This document shows positions 18,639-27,157 of a stretch of DNA of 64,000 nucleotides, in pieces; position 1 is the first letter of the stretch; each line of letters starts with the position of its first letter. Made by a program: the position numbers and the translations under genes. Source of the stretch: Thauera carbonicopians (GTDB lineage Bacteria; Pseudomonadota; Gammaproteobacteria; Burkholderiales; Rhodocyclaceae); NCBI RefSeq assembly GCF_025699485.1, contig NZ_JANUXN010000001.1, positions 186,001 through 250,000 on the forward strand, given 5' to 3'. Under the pieces are notes generated by a model that saw only the letters and a program-made list of their open reading frames with translations, made no database searches and was not told the DNA's origin.

Positions 18639-19967
18639 ATGAAACCGATCAAGACAGGCCTCGTGGTTTTGCTGGGTGGGCTGAGCGTGCTGTGGCTGAT
18701 GGCGGACGGCTTCTTTCCCCAGCCTTTCGGTTATTTTCCGTTCCGCAAGGTATTCGTGCAGTACTCCGGTGTTATCGCCATGGGGGCCATGAGCGCCGCC
18801 ATGATCCTGGCGCTGCGCCCGGTGCGCCTGGAGCCGATGTTCGACGGCCTGGACAAGATGTACCGCCTGCACAAATGGCTCGGCATCACTGCGCTGGTGG
18901 CCGGCACCGTCCATTGGCTGTTCGCCAAGGGCACCAAGTGGGCCGTCGCTTGGGGCTGGCTGGTCAAGCCGGGCAAGGGCGGCGGACAGGCATACGAAGG
19001 CATCGAGGCGCTGTTGCGCACCCAGCGCGGGCTGGCCGAAACCGTCGGCGAATGGACTTTCTACGCGGTTGCGATCCTGATCGTGCTGGCGCTGGTCAAG
19101 CGCTTTCCCTACCGCCTGTTCGCCAGGCTCCACACGTTGCTGGCCGCCGGTTACCTGTTGCTGGTCTTCCACAGCGTCATCCTGATCAAGCACGAATACT
19201 GGACCCAGCCGATCGGCATCGTCATGGCGCTGCTGATGGCCGCAGGCAGCCTGGCCGCCTGTATCAGCCTGGCCGGCCGCATCGGCCGCAAGCGCCAGGT
19301 GGGCGGGCGCATCGAGGAACTGATCCATTACCCCGAAATGCAAACCCTGGTCACGCGCATCCAGCTCGACGAAGGGTGGAAGGGGCACCAGACCGGCCAG
19401 TTCGCCTTCGTCACTTCGGATCCCCGCGAAGGCGCTCACCCCTATACCATCGCGTCGGCATGGGACCCCGGCAAGCGGCAGATCACCTTCGTCACCAAGG
19501 GCTTGGGTGACCACACCAGGCGCCTGCCGGAGCGCCTGAAGATCGGCGATCCGGTGACGGTCGAAGGGCCTTATGGCTGCTTCACTTTCTCGGACCAGCG
19601 GCGCCAGATCTGGATCGGCGCAGGCATCGGCATCACGCCTTTCCTGGCCCGGCTGCAGTATCTTGCCGGGCGCCCCGCTGAAAGCCGCCAGGTCGACCTG
19701 TTTCACCCCACGACCGTGCTGGCACCGCAGGCTCGCGAGATTCTGGCCGAAGCGGCCGGGGCTGCCGGTGTCAGGCTGCACCTGCTGGTAGGCGATGGCG
19801 AGGACCGGCTGGATGGTGAGCGCCTGCGCCGCACCGTGCCCGGCTGGAAGGATGCCAGCGTCTGGTTCTGCGGTCCTTCGGCGTTCGGCCGGGCCTTGCG
19901 TGTCGATCTGCTGGCTCACGGGCTTCCCCCGGGAGCCTTTCATCAGGAATTGTTCGAGATGCGCTGA
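18639..19967 (+). CDS. Ferric reductase-like membrane flavoprotein
   Basis: The 442-aa protein has several N-terminal membrane helices (about residues 7-215), with histidines in the segments RLHKWLG, TVHWLF, ARLHTLLA and VFHSVIL that should bind haem as in the ferric reductase/YedZ-like domain. A cytoplasmic FAD/NAD(P)H module follows, with HPYTIAS, VEGPYGCF, IWIGAGIGITPFLA and WFCGPSAFG. It should move electrons from NAD(P)H across the inner membrane, possibly for iron reduction. GGGAGG precedes the ATG. Its 3' end overlaps the convergent exporter gene by 25 nt. Confidence 0.85.
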   Translation: MKPIKTGLVVLLGGLSVLWLMADGFFPQPFGYFPFRKVFVQYSGVIAMGAMSAAMILALRPVRLEPMFDGLDKMYRLHKWLGITALVAGTVHWLFAKGTKWAVAWGWLVKPGKGGGQAYEGIEALLRTQRGLAETVGEWTFYAVAILIVLALVKRFPYRLFARLHTLLAAGYLLLVFHSVILIKHEYWTQPIGIVMALLMAAGSLAACISLAGRIGRKRQVGGRIEELIHYPEMQTLVTRIQLDEGWKGHQTGQFAFVTSDPREGAHPYTIASAWDPGKRQITFVTKGLGDHTRRLPERLKIGDPVTVEGPYGCFTFSDQRRQIWIGAGIGITPFLARLQYLAGRPAESRQVDLFHPTTVLAPQAREILAEAAGAAGVRLHLLVGDGEDRLDGERLRRTVPGWKDASVWFCGPSAFGRALRVDLLAHGLPPGAFHQELFEMR

Positions 19968-21355
19968 CGTTCCATCACCCGCGCCAGCAGCCAGCCGAAC
20001 AGCACGGAAGCCAGCACGGTCGCCGCCACGCTGGCCTCCCAGAAGCCGGCGACGCTGGGCGCCGCCTCGCGGCCGAAGGCGTGGTAGGTGGCCCAGTAGC
20101 CGCCGCCCAGGCCGATGCCCCAGAAACACAGGGTGTGCAGCAGCATCGGCAGCAGCGTGACCTTGAAGCCGCGCAAGGCATGCGCGGCCACGGTCTGGAT
20201 CGCGTCGGTCAGTTGATAGATGCAGATGTAGACGATCAGGCCGAGCGCCACCGTGCGTACCGCCGGGTCGGTCGATGACAGGCCGATCACCGGCTCGCGC
20301 AGCAGCCACAGGCCGATGCCGATCAGCATGGCGAAGCCGGAACTCAGCCACAGGCTGACTTTCACCGTCGCGCGTGCACGTGCCCAGTCGTGCGCGCCGG
20401 CTGCCTGGCCGACCAGCACCAGGGTGGCGATCGACATCGCCAGCGGCAGCATGTAGACCAGCGCCGACAGGTTGGCGACCACCCGATGGCCGGCCACCGC
20501 TTCGGAACCGAGGCGGGCGGCGAACAGCGCGATCAGCGTGAAGGAAGTGATCTCGATGAAGGTGGAAAAACCCATCGGCACGCCCAGGCGCAGCAGCGAG
20601 CCGATCTCGCGCGGGCGGGGCGCCTGCCACTGCGAGAAGATCGCATACTGGCGGTAGGCCGGGCTGCGCAGCAGGTGCAGCAGGCCGCAACCCAGTCCCA
20701 GCCAGCTGACGATGGCGGTCGAGATGCCGCAGCCGATGCCGCCGAGCGCGGGCAGGCCGACGAAGCCGAACAGGCCGTGGGTCAGCGCCCAGGCGAGCGG
20801 CACATGCACGCAGACGGCGATGAAGCTGATGACCATCAGCACCCGAGGCCGTCCGACCGCGTTGTTGAAGGCGTAGAAGGTGCGATACAGCAGTACCGCC
20901 GGCAGGCCGAAGGCGGTGGCCCGCAGATAGGCGCCGGCGCCTTCGGCAATCTCGGGCGGCACGCGGGCGAAGCGGAGCAGGGGCTCCGGCTGGCCGAGCA
21001 CCAGGCAGCCCGGTACGGCCAGCATCAGCGCCAGCCAGAAGCCCTGCTGCAGGGCCGGCCCGATCGCGCTGGTTCTTCCGCCACCGACATGGTGGGCGAT
21101 CGTCGGTGCCACCGCCTGCAGCACGCCGACCAGCAGCATCACCACCGAGATGTACAGCCCGTTGCCGATCGCGACCGCCGCGAGATCGGCGGTGCCGTAG
21201 CGGCCGGCGATCAGCGTGTCGGCGATCATCATGCCCATCGACAGCACCTGTGCGACCAGCACCGGCCAGGCGTGGTGCAGCAACTGGCGGGCGATGGCCA
21301 CTGCGGACGGCGGCGGCGCGGCTGACGACACGGCGAGCGTGCTGGAAGGACTCAA
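19943..21355 (-). CDS. MATE family multidrug/Na+ antiporter (NorM-like)
   Basis: A 470-aa inner membrane exporter with about 12 hydrophobic helices in two homologous halves, the first starting HHAWPVLVAQVLSMGMMIADTLIAG. MATE proteins expel cationic drugs and dyes in exchange for Na+ or H+. Its ATG overlaps the stop of the upstream membrane protein gene by 4 nt (ATGA at 21352-21355), so the two are co-translated. Confidence 0.88.
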   Translation of the reverse strand: MSPSSTLAVSSAAPPPSAVAIARQLLHHAWPVLVAQVLSMGMMIADTLIAGRYGTADLAAVAIGNGLYISVVMLLVGVLQAVAPTIAHHVGGGRTSAIGPALQQGFWLALMLAVPGCLVLGQPEPLLRFARVPPEIAEGAGAYLRATAFGLPAVLLYRTFYAFNNAVGRPRVLMVISFIAVCVHVPLAWALTHGLFGFVGLPALGGIGCGISTAIVSWLGLGCGLLHLLRSPAYRQYAIFSQWQAPRPREIGSLLRLGVPMGFSTFIEITSFTLIALFAARLGSEAVAGHRVVANLSALVYMLPLAMSIATLVLVGQAAGAHDWARARATVKVSLWLSSGFAMLIGIGLWLLREPVIGLSSTDPAVRTVALGLIVYICIYQLTDAIQTVAAHALRGFKVTLLPMLLHTLCFWGIGLGGGYWATYHAFGREAAPSVAGFWEASVAATVLASVLFGWLLARVMERQRISNNS

Positions 21356-21921
21356 TCTTGCGTCGCGCTGCGGGGGAACAGGCGCGGGCGCCAGTAGCGC
21401 CAGGCGAGGAAGCCGAACAGCACGGCCATGATCAGCCAGAAACCCACACCCTGCCAGAAGGCGATCGGATCGGTGGCGAGGAAGTAGTCGCGCGGCGGGC
21501 GCACGAAATGGATGCGGCCCTCATACAGGCCGCGCCCGGCGGCGGCAATGGCGGCCAGCGCGGGCGAGAACCACACCAGCAGGCCGACTGCGACGATGGG
21601 TTTGTCGAGCGCAGCGCTGGTCGTGCGCCTGGGCAGGTAGACGCTGTCCACGCCGAACCAGACCGCCAGCAGGAAGCCGATGGCGGCCGCCAGCGGTGCA
21701 ATCGCCAGCACCGCGCCGAGCAGCGTGGCCGCGGCCATGAAAGGCAGGCCTTCGAGTGGCAGGATCCGGTCCCAGATCGGTTCGAGCCGGCTGAACAGCC
21801 ACCACGAGATCGGCAGCGCGATGATGAAGGTGAGCAGGCTCCGTTTGGCACGGCGGCGGGCGGCGTCGCCCGGCAGTTCGGCAGGTATGTCGGGAGCGTG
21901 AGGAGAAGAGGGGGAGGGCAT
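21352..21921 (-). CDS. Small multi-pass membrane protein, function unknown
   Basis: The 189-aa protein has a hydrophilic N-terminus and four likely membrane spans (about 31-47, 58-88, 107-128 and 155-175), then a basic C-terminus (WRYWRPRLFPRSATQD). I recognise no family. It is translationally coupled to the MATE exporter downstream, which suggests a linked role, but nothing in the sequence defines it. Confidence 0.7.
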   Translation of the reverse strand: MPSPSSPHAPDIPAELPGDAARRRAKRSLLTFIIALPISWWLFSRLEPIWDRILPLEGLPFMAAATLLGAVLAIAPLAAAIGFLLAVWFGVDSVYLPRRTTSAALDKPIVAVGLLVWFSPALAAIAAAGRGLYEGRIHFVRPPRDYFLATDPIAFWQGVGFWLIMAVLFGFLAWRYWRPRLFPRSATQD

Positions 21922-22004
21922 GTCTGTTCTTGTCCGGCAGGCCGGGAAAAATGTGCCGGGGAGTGTACTACGTTCGCAAGGCGCTTCCCGGCGCAGCGAC
22001 CGCG

Positions 22005-23480
22005 TCAGCCGAAGCAGCCGTGCAGGAACCAGCCGTCCGGCGATGCGAGATCATGGAAAACCCAGCACAGACTGCTGTCGTCACGGCGGGCGAGGTAGTA
22101 GTCGCGGTGGATGTCGCCTTCATCCCACCAGCCGCTTTCGATGCGTTCGGCGTTGCCGAGCAGCGTGTACTGCCGTGGGTCGATCGCTCGCGGTGCAGGG
22201 AGCAGCCACAGGGGACGCAAGTTTCGGGTGAGGGAAGGTTCTGCCTGGCTGCTGCGGGGCTGCTCCCCGCAGGTTTTCCAGGCGACTTCCGGGCGGTGGT
22301 CGGCGAGCGGCGCGAGGCGGCGCACCGCGCCGTCGCCGAGCCGTGCGCGCAGGCGGTCGAGCAGCCGCAGCGCTTCGTCCCGGGCCTGGCCGGGAGTGCC
22401 GAACAGGTCGGTGGCATGCGCGCCGCGCTCGAGCGGATGCTCGGCTTCCAGGCGCAGGATGCAGATCTCGGCAGGCAGCACCTGCATGCCCAGGCGTTCG
22501 CGCGTGATCAGGGCGAGATGCTCCGCATCGTCTGAAGGATGGCCGAGCACGATGTCCAGCGGCGTTTCCCCGCTGCCTTCATGGACCAGCGACAGGCGGC
22601 AATGGTCGATGCCCGCATGCCTGGCCCGCAGCCAGGCCGACAGGCTGGTGAACAGTCGGCGGGCGGCGAACAGCAGGGCTTCGCTGTGATGGGTCGGCGC
22701 CGGCAGCGCCAGTTCGTGCGAAAAGCGCGCGGGCGGCTCGAACCAGGGGCGAGGGTCGGGCTGTTCGCCGCGGGCGCGGGCGATCAGCAGGCCGACGGCC
22801 TGGGCCTGGCGACGGGCCAGGCCTGCCGCGGGCAGTGCACGTACCGCGCCGATGCTGCGGGCGCCGAGGCCGTCGAGCAGTTCGAGCGTGCTGGCGGAAC
22901 AGGCCGTGGCGGCATGAGCGAGCGTTTGGGGGAGAGCCGGGTCGCCGTCCGCGCCGCTGCCGAGTACGGACAGCGGCAAGCCGTCCAGCGCCTCGCGCCA
23001 GTCGATGCCGCCTGCGGGGGCCTGCCCGCAGGCGGCGAACCAGCAGGCAGCCAGCGGCGTGGGTGCGCAGGCGAGGCGGGCTTCGATGCCGAGCTGCAGC
23101 AGGCCTTCGCGGGCTTGCTGGCGGATCACGTCCACGCCGCCGAACAGGCGCAGGCTGGCACCGATCTCGAGCAGCACGGTGTCGGGCGGAGCAAGGCTGA
23201 CGCGAGGTGTGAAGCGCCCGGCCCAGCAGGCGATTTCATTCAGTAGGGCGGCTTCGCGCGCGGTCTGGCGAGCTTGCAGCTGCAGCTTTGGCGCCATGGC
23301 CTGCGCGGCCGACAAGGCCTGGCCGGCAAAGACGCCCTGGGCGCAGGCGGCGCCGTTGGCGGCGAGGATGCGGTTACGGCGGCCGCTGTCGATCACGCCG
23401 AGCGGCGTGTCCTCGTCGGCCAGGCCGCGGGTGAATATCTGCAGCGGCAGCTCCGGCAGCTTGATCGCGAGCCACGGCAT
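22005..23480 (-). CDS. imuB: ImuB-like Y-family polymerase homologue (non-catalytic)
   Basis: The 491-aa protein has the DNA polymerase Y fold. The N-terminus reads MPWLAIKLPELPLQIF, where active polymerases carry the metal-binding acidic residue in a D-x-F/Y-x-F/Y motif, as expected for ImuB. ImuB links the beta clamp, ImuA and DnaE2 in damage-induced mutagenesis. It starts 6 nt after imuA in the lexA-imuA-imuB cassette. The usual third partner dnaE2 does not follow; the next gene is a membrane protein. Confidence 0.88.
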   Translation of the reverse strand: MPWLAIKLPELPLQIFTRGLADEDTPLGVIDSGRRNRILAANGAACAQGVFAGQALSAAQAMAPKLQLQARQTAREAALLNEIACWAGRFTPRVSLAPPDTVLLEIGASLRLFGGVDVIRQQAREGLLQLGIEARLACAPTPLAACWFAACGQAPAGGIDWREALDGLPLSVLGSGADGDPALPQTLAHAATACSASTLELLDGLGARSIGAVRALPAAGLARRQAQAVGLLIARARGEQPDPRPWFEPPARFSHELALPAPTHHSEALLFAARRLFTSLSAWLRARHAGIDHCRLSLVHEGSGETPLDIVLGHPSDDAEHLALITRERLGMQVLPAEICILRLEAEHPLERGAHATDLFGTPGQARDEALRLLDRLRARLGDGAVRRLAPLADHRPEVAWKTCGEQPRSSQAEPSLTRNLRPLWLLPAPRAIDPRQYTLLGNAERIESGWWDEGDIHRDYYLARRDDSSLCWVFHDLASPDGWFLHGCFG

Positions 23481-23486
23481 CTTTGT

Positions 23487-24161
23487 TCAGCCGACGAGGG
23501 CGAGGCGCCGTGCCGTGCCGGCGCAGGCGTCGTTCGTCGCGGTGGTGTCGTCGCACCAGCTCAGCAGCACAGGGCGTGCTGCAGGCGGGCCGCGCCGTTT
23601 CAGGATGTCGATGCGCAGCCCCCCGGTCGTGGGCGCCAGGGCCAGGCGCAAGGGCGCGGGTGAGGCATGGTGTGCCATGCCGCGTGTGCGGAACAGGAAC
23701 AGTGGCGTGGCGCTTTCTTCGGCAGCCAGTTGCAGGCGGCGCAGCGCTGCGGTGTCGGGCCGCGCAAGCCAGGTCAGCACCAGGGCACAGGCGCCGCTGG
23801 CCGTCGCCTGGCGGGCGGCCCACAGGGCTTCTGCCGCGCTGCTTGGCTGGACCAGCAGCAGGCGCTGCAGCGGCACGCCGGCAGCGGCCAGCGCCGGTGC
23901 GTAGGGCAGCAAGGGCGGCGCGATACAGGCGATCCAGCGTTCGGCGCCGGCCTTGCGCATCAGCGGCAGCAGCAGGGACAGCTCGCCCACGCCGGGGTGT
24001 TCGGCCAGCAGTTCGATCAGCGCGCCGGCCGGCCAGCCGCCGCCGGGCAGCTCCGCATCGAGTGCCGGAAAGCCGGTGGGCAGGATGCCGCCGGGCGGCA
24101 GCGCCAGATGCGAGCCCTGCCAGACGAGGCCGGCGGGCAGGTTCTCGAGCAACTGGGCCAC
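23487..24161 (-). CDS. imuA: ImuA, RecA-like SOS mutagenesis accessory protein
   Basis: The 224-aa protein belongs to the ImuA/SulA-like RecA-fold family. The opening segment PAGLVWQGSHL then LPTGFPALDAELPGGGWPAGALIELL is the family start, and the C-terminus is divergent. It starts with GTG at 24161 with GGAG upstream. With ImuB it forms the mutasome accessory pair. It lies 56 nt downstream of lexA and is probably expressed from the lexA promoter. Confidence 0.88.
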   Translation of the reverse strand: MAQLLENLPAGLVWQGSHLALPPGGILPTGFPALDAELPGGGWPAGALIELLAEHPGVGELSLLLPLMRKAGAERWIACIAPPLLPYAPALAAAGVPLQRLLLVQPSSAAEALWAARQATASGACALVLTWLARPDTAALRRLQLAAEESATPLFLFRTRGMAHHASPAPLRLALAPTTGGLRIDILKRRGPPAARPVLLSWCDDTTATNDACAGTARRLALVG

Positions 24162-24217
24162 GGCGTGCTCCGCGTGATTCGTCGATGCGCGGCAGGCGCG
24201 GACAGGACAGGGAAAAC

Positions 24218-24826
24218 TCAGTGATCCTGGCGGATCAGGCCGACCATGATGCCTTCGATGGCCAGCGGATCGCGCCGGGTGTCGACGACGATGGGCGAGA
24301 AGTCGGGGTTGGCGGGCAGCAGCTCGACCAGCGGCCCCTTGCGCTGCAGCGTCTTGACGGTGACTTCGTCTTCCAGCCGGGCGACGACGATCTGGCCGTT
24401 GCGCGCCTCGGGGCTGCGATGCACGGCGATCAGATCGCCGTCGAGGATGCCGGCGTCGCGCATGCTCATGCCGCGCACGCGCAGCAGGTAGTCGGCGCGC
24501 GGCGAGAACAATGCGGGGTCGAGCTGGAGCCGGGTTTCGACATGCTCCGCCGCTAGGATCGGGCTGCCGGCGGCGACGCGGCCGACCAGCGGCAGGCCCA
24601 GCGCTTCGGCCAGGCGGATGCCGCGGGCGCGGCCTTCTTCCAGCAGGATGGCGCCTTTGGCGGCGAGCGCGCGCAGATGGGTTTCGGCCGCGTTGGGTGA
24701 GCGGAAACCGAAGGCGGTGCAGACTTCGGCACGAGTGGGGGGGCGGCCTTCGCTTTCGACGGTGGCGCGGATGAAATCGAGGATTTCCTGCTGGCGGGCG
24801 GTGAGCTTCTCGCTGCGGACGTTCAT
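24218..24826 (-). CDS. lexA: LexA repressor
   Basis: SOS repressor of 202 aa. The N-terminal winged HTH ([20 protein letters not shown]) and the C-terminal S24 peptidase domain are intact. The self-cleavage bond is Ala86-Gly87 (VAAGSP), and the catalytic pair is Ser121 (GMSMRDAGI) and Lys158 (VTVKTLQ). AAGGAGG lies 6 nt before the ATG. A LexA box stands 21 nt upstream of the start, so the gene is autoregulated and should carry imuA and imuB with it. Confidence 0.96.
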   Translation of the reverse strand: MNVRSEKLTARQQEILDFIRATVESEGRPPTRAEVCTAFGFRSPNAAETHLRALAAKGAILLEEGRARGIRLAEALGLPLVGRVAAGSPILAAEHVETRLQLDPALFSPRADYLLRVRGMSMRDAGILDGDLIAVHRSPEARNGQIVVARLEDEVTVKTLQRKGPLVELLPANPDFSPIVVDTRRDPLAIEGIMVGLIRQDH

Positions 24827-24846
24827 TACAGCCTCCTTGTGGATGG

Positions 24847-24862
24847 CTGTAATTTTAAACAG
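24847..24862 (-). promoter_or_regulatory. LexA (SOS) box of lexA
   Basis: On the minus strand the sequence is CTGTTTAAAATTACAG, matching CTGT-N8-ACAG exactly at all eight conserved positions. It lies just upstream of the lexA ribosome site. Confidence 0.93.
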
Positions 24863-24896
24863 TTGATGGAGAACGGCAAGCCTGGCTAGTGGGTCA

Positions 24897-25940
24897 TCAG
24901 GGAATCAGCACCGCGGCGCCCTGCAGCGCACCCCGGCGCAGCCGGTCGAGGGCGTCGTTGGCATCGGCCAGCGCGAAGCGTCTCACTTCGGTGCGCACCG
25001 GCACGCGGGCAGCCAGGGCGAGGAATTCGTCGCCGTCGCGCCGGGTCAGGTTGGCGACCGACATGATGCGGCGTTCGCCCCACAGGATGTCGTAGGGAAA
25101 GGAGGGGATGTCGCTCATGTGGATGCCCGCGCAGACCACGCTGCCGCCCTTGCTCAGCGCCCGCAGCGCGGCCGGCACCAGTTCGCCCGCCGGGGCAAAG
25201 ATCAGCGCGGCGTCCAGCGGCTGCGGCGGCAGCTCGTCCGATGCGCCGGCCCAGCAGGCGCCGAGCGAGCGCGCAAAGTCGCGGCTGGCTGTGTCGTCGC
25301 GGCGGGTGAAGGCGTAGATTTCGCGCCCTTGCCAGACGGCGACCTGGCAGATGATGTGGGCGGCGGCGCCGAAGCCGTAGATGCCCAGTCGGCGCGCGTC
25401 GCCGGCCATCGCCAGCGCCCGGTAGCCGATCAGGCCGGCGCACAGCAGCGGCGCGGCCTCGGCGGCGTCGATCATGTCGTCGAGCGGAAAGCAGTAGCGC
25501 GCGTCGGCCAGGGTGAATTGCGCATAGCCGCCGTGGATCTGGTAGCCGGTGAAGCGGGCCTCGTCGCACAGGTTCTCGCGCTGGCTGTCGCAGTAGGCGC
25601 AGTGGCCGCAGGTCCAGCCCAGCCAGGGCACGCCCATGCGCTGGCCGAGGCGGATGCCGTGCACGCCGCAGCCGATCGCGGCGACGCGGCCGACGATCTC
25701 GTGGCCGGGAATCATCGGCAGCACGGGGTCGGGCAATTCGCCGTCGATCAGATGCAGGTCGGTGCGGCAGACGCCGCAGGCTTCGACCCGGAGCAGAACC
25801 TGGCCGGCCTGCGGCACGGGGCGCGGCAGTTCGACAGCCTTCAATGGCTCGAAAGGACGTTCGAGCACCATCGCGCGCATGCGATCCGGCAGATCCGGGA
25901 GAGGGAGCCCCGACTGGGAGTCATGCTTGATGGAGGACAT
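24897..25940 (-). CDS. Zinc-dependent alcohol dehydrogenase, MDR superfamily
   Basis: A medium-chain dehydrogenase of 347 aa. CGVCRTDLH and GHEIVGRV give the catalytic zinc site. The four-cysteine structural zinc lobe is [15 protein letters not shown], and the NAD-binding segment is [11 protein letters not shown]. The start at 25940 has AAGGAG 9 nt upstream; longer frames overlap non-coding sequence. It is transcribed alone on the minus strand. The substrate is likely a short alcohol, but this is family inference. Confidence 0.88.
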   Translation of the reverse strand: MSSIKHDSQSGLPLPDLPDRMRAMVLERPFEPLKAVELPRPVPQAGQVLLRVEACGVCRTDLHLIDGELPDPVLPMIPGHEIVGRVAAIGCGVHGIRLGQRMGVPWLGWTCGHCAYCDSQRENLCDEARFTGYQIHGGYAQFTLADARYCFPLDDMIDAAEAAPLLCAGLIGYRALAMAGDARRLGIYGFGAAAHIICQVAVWQGREIYAFTRRDDTASRDFARSLGACWAGASDELPPQPLDAALIFAPAGELVPAALRALSKGGSVVCAGIHMSDIPSFPYDILWGERRIMSVANLTRRDGDEFLALAARVPVRTEVRRFALADANDALDRLRRGALQGAAVLIP

Positions 25941-26026
25941 CGCCGTGTCTCCTTGGTGAGGCGCTTCGAGCATGGCCCGTCTCCGGGTTTTGCCCGATGC
26001 AGACGAGGAGATTTTCGGCTCCACAC

Positions 26027-26041
26027 GCTTGCCGGGCAAGC
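26027..26041. repeat. Short perfect palindrome upstream of the alcohol dehydrogenase
   Basis: GCTTGCC-G-GGCAAGC (26027-26041) lies 87 nt upstream of the dehydrogenase start on its promoter side. It could be an operator; no regulator is nearby. Confidence 0.35.
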
Positions 26042-26132
26042 ATTCCGTCGCCGACGGCGGCTCGGGCAGATCAGGCGCGACCGTTTGAAGGCTGGGTCGA
26101 TGTCTCCGCAAACGGCTTGGAAGCCGGCCGGC

Positions 26133-26387
26133 TCAGCGCCACGACCAGTTCTCGCCATCGATGACGATCGACGTCCGGCTGCCGAAGCTGCCTTCAGAGG
26201 AGAGTTCGAGCAGGTTGCCGGAACTGATGTAGGCCTTCGTTCCGACCGCCTTGAGCAAGGATGGGGAGGGCTTCACGCCGGCGCAGGAGGCGAGCCAGGG
26301 CAACTCGCGCTGCAAGGCCTCGAGCCAGCGCTGGGCCATGGAGTCGTCGATGACCAGTAGCTCGAGGTCAACGTCACGACGCCTCAT
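26133..26387 (-). CDS. Small hypothetical protein, LexA-box-associated
   Basis: An 84-aa protein starting MRRRDVDLELLVIDDSMAQ and ending SIVIDGENWSWR. It has no membrane span, signal or recognised domain. AAAGGAGC lies 7 nt before the ATG, which argues for a real gene. A perfect LexA-type box lies 21 nt upstream of the start, between this gene and a divergent small zinc-ribbon gene, so both are probably SOS-controlled. Its base composition is lower in GC than its neighbours. I do not recognise a homologue. Confidence 0.6.
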   Translation of the reverse strand: MRRRDVDLELLVIDDSMAQRWLEALQRELPWLASCAGVKPSPSLLKAVGTKAYISSGNLLELSSEGSFGSRTSIVIDGENWSWR

Positions 26388-26408
26388 GAGCTTGCTCCTT
26401 TCTGGTTG

Positions 26409-26424
26409 CTGTACGAAAATACAG
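26409..26424. promoter_or_regulatory. LexA (SOS) box between two divergent small genes
   Basis: CTGTACGAAAATACAG matches CTGT-N8-ACAG exactly. It is flanked on the plus side by TATAAA (26425-26430) and on the minus side by a TATACT -10-like hexamer, so it is positioned to repress both directions. Confidence 0.85.
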
Positions 26425-26440
26425 TATAAAAGGAAACGCC

Positions 26441-26611
26441 ATGATGAAAAACCCTACACCACATCTGAACTGTCCGAGTTGCCACACGCCGGTGGTGCTG
26501 GATCGCTACGATCGTGCCTGCACCGCTGCTAACAATTACCTAGTCTGCCCTGAGTGCGGCTACGCTTTTTTGTTGGAAGGCGTGCTGAATGGCACATTCG
26601 AACCATCCTGA
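26441..26611 (+). CDS. Small zinc-ribbon protein, LexA-box-associated
   Basis: A 56-aa protein beginning MMKNPTPHLNCPSCH and ending LNGTFEPS. Two CPxC knuckles (CPSC at 11-14 and CPEC at 36-39) separated by 21 residues form a probable zinc ribbon. AAAGGAAA lies 5 nt before the ATG, and TATAAA follows directly on a LexA box. The GC content of this stretch, near 40-50%, is far below the surrounding genes, which suggests recent acquisition. The function is unknown; a DNA-damage-induced small regulatory or nucleic-acid-binding protein is a reasonable guess. Confidence 0.65.
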   Translation: MMKNPTPHLNCPSCHTPVVLDRYDRACTAANNYLVCPECGYAFLLEGVLNGTFEPS

Positions 26612-26845
26612 CTTCTTATCGGTCGAGGGCACGCGACGTGCAGCGCAATGTGAAGCAGATATTCCATTTCGACGACAGGCTTCAGGGCGCCGAGGCGACC
26701 GGCGTGGGGAACAGCCTGATGGTCCAGCTTGTCTTGTCGATATGGATCGAATCGAACGATTCGCCTAATGCCGGCCGATGCACTCGCGTTGGTCGAGGCG
26801 TAGGGCGCAGCGGCGTCTGACGGACGAAGCCTTGTCCGTACGCGC
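26612..26845. other. Non-coding gap without recognisable gene
   Basis: Overlapping frames exist on both strands, but none has a ribosome site or recognisable protein features. A palindrome CGAATCG-AA-CGATTCG lies at 26748-26763. The region may hold remnants linked to the adjacent low-GC small genes. Confidence 0.4.
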
Positions 26846-27157
26846 TTAGAAAAACTGCCGGAACAGGGCCGCCGCGACGATGCCGGCAGCAATTGCGGGC
26901 AGAGGCTTCTTCAACAGCAGCATCGTCGCGGCGGTGGCCAGCAGCGCCAGCCGCGCGCCGCTGTCGCCATTCACCGCCAGCGGCGCCACGAGCGCCACCA
27001 GCACAGAGCCGGACATGGCGCTGATGAAATTCTGAACCCTGCGGCCGATGGGAACGAAGGACATGACGAAGATCCCGCCCCAGCGGGTGGCCAGCGTCAC
27101 CACGGCCATGACCAGGATGACGACCAGCGTGCCGATGGCCGATGTCTCGATGTTCAC
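26846..27157 (-). CDS. azlD: AzlD-type branched-chain amino acid exporter subunit
   Basis: A 103-aa membrane protein with three to four hydrophobic helices and the AzlD features ATRWGGIFVMSFVPIGRRVQ and LLLKKPLPAIAAGIVAA. With AzlC it forms an exporter for branched-chain amino acids or analogues. The GTG start at 27157 overlaps the azlC stop (GTGA), so the subunits are co-translated. Confidence 0.85.
   Translation of the reverse strand: MNIETSAIGTLVVILVMAVVTLATRWGGIFVMSFVPIGRRVQNFISAMSGSVLVALVAPLAVNGDSGARLALLATAATMLLLKKPLPAIAAGIVAAALFRQFF

Noticed and set aside
26554-26892. Overlapping frames of 88 and 110 codons on opposite strands between the small SOS genes and azlD
   Set aside because: Neither has a ribosome site or recognisable features, and the minus-strand frame overlaps azlD in another phase.
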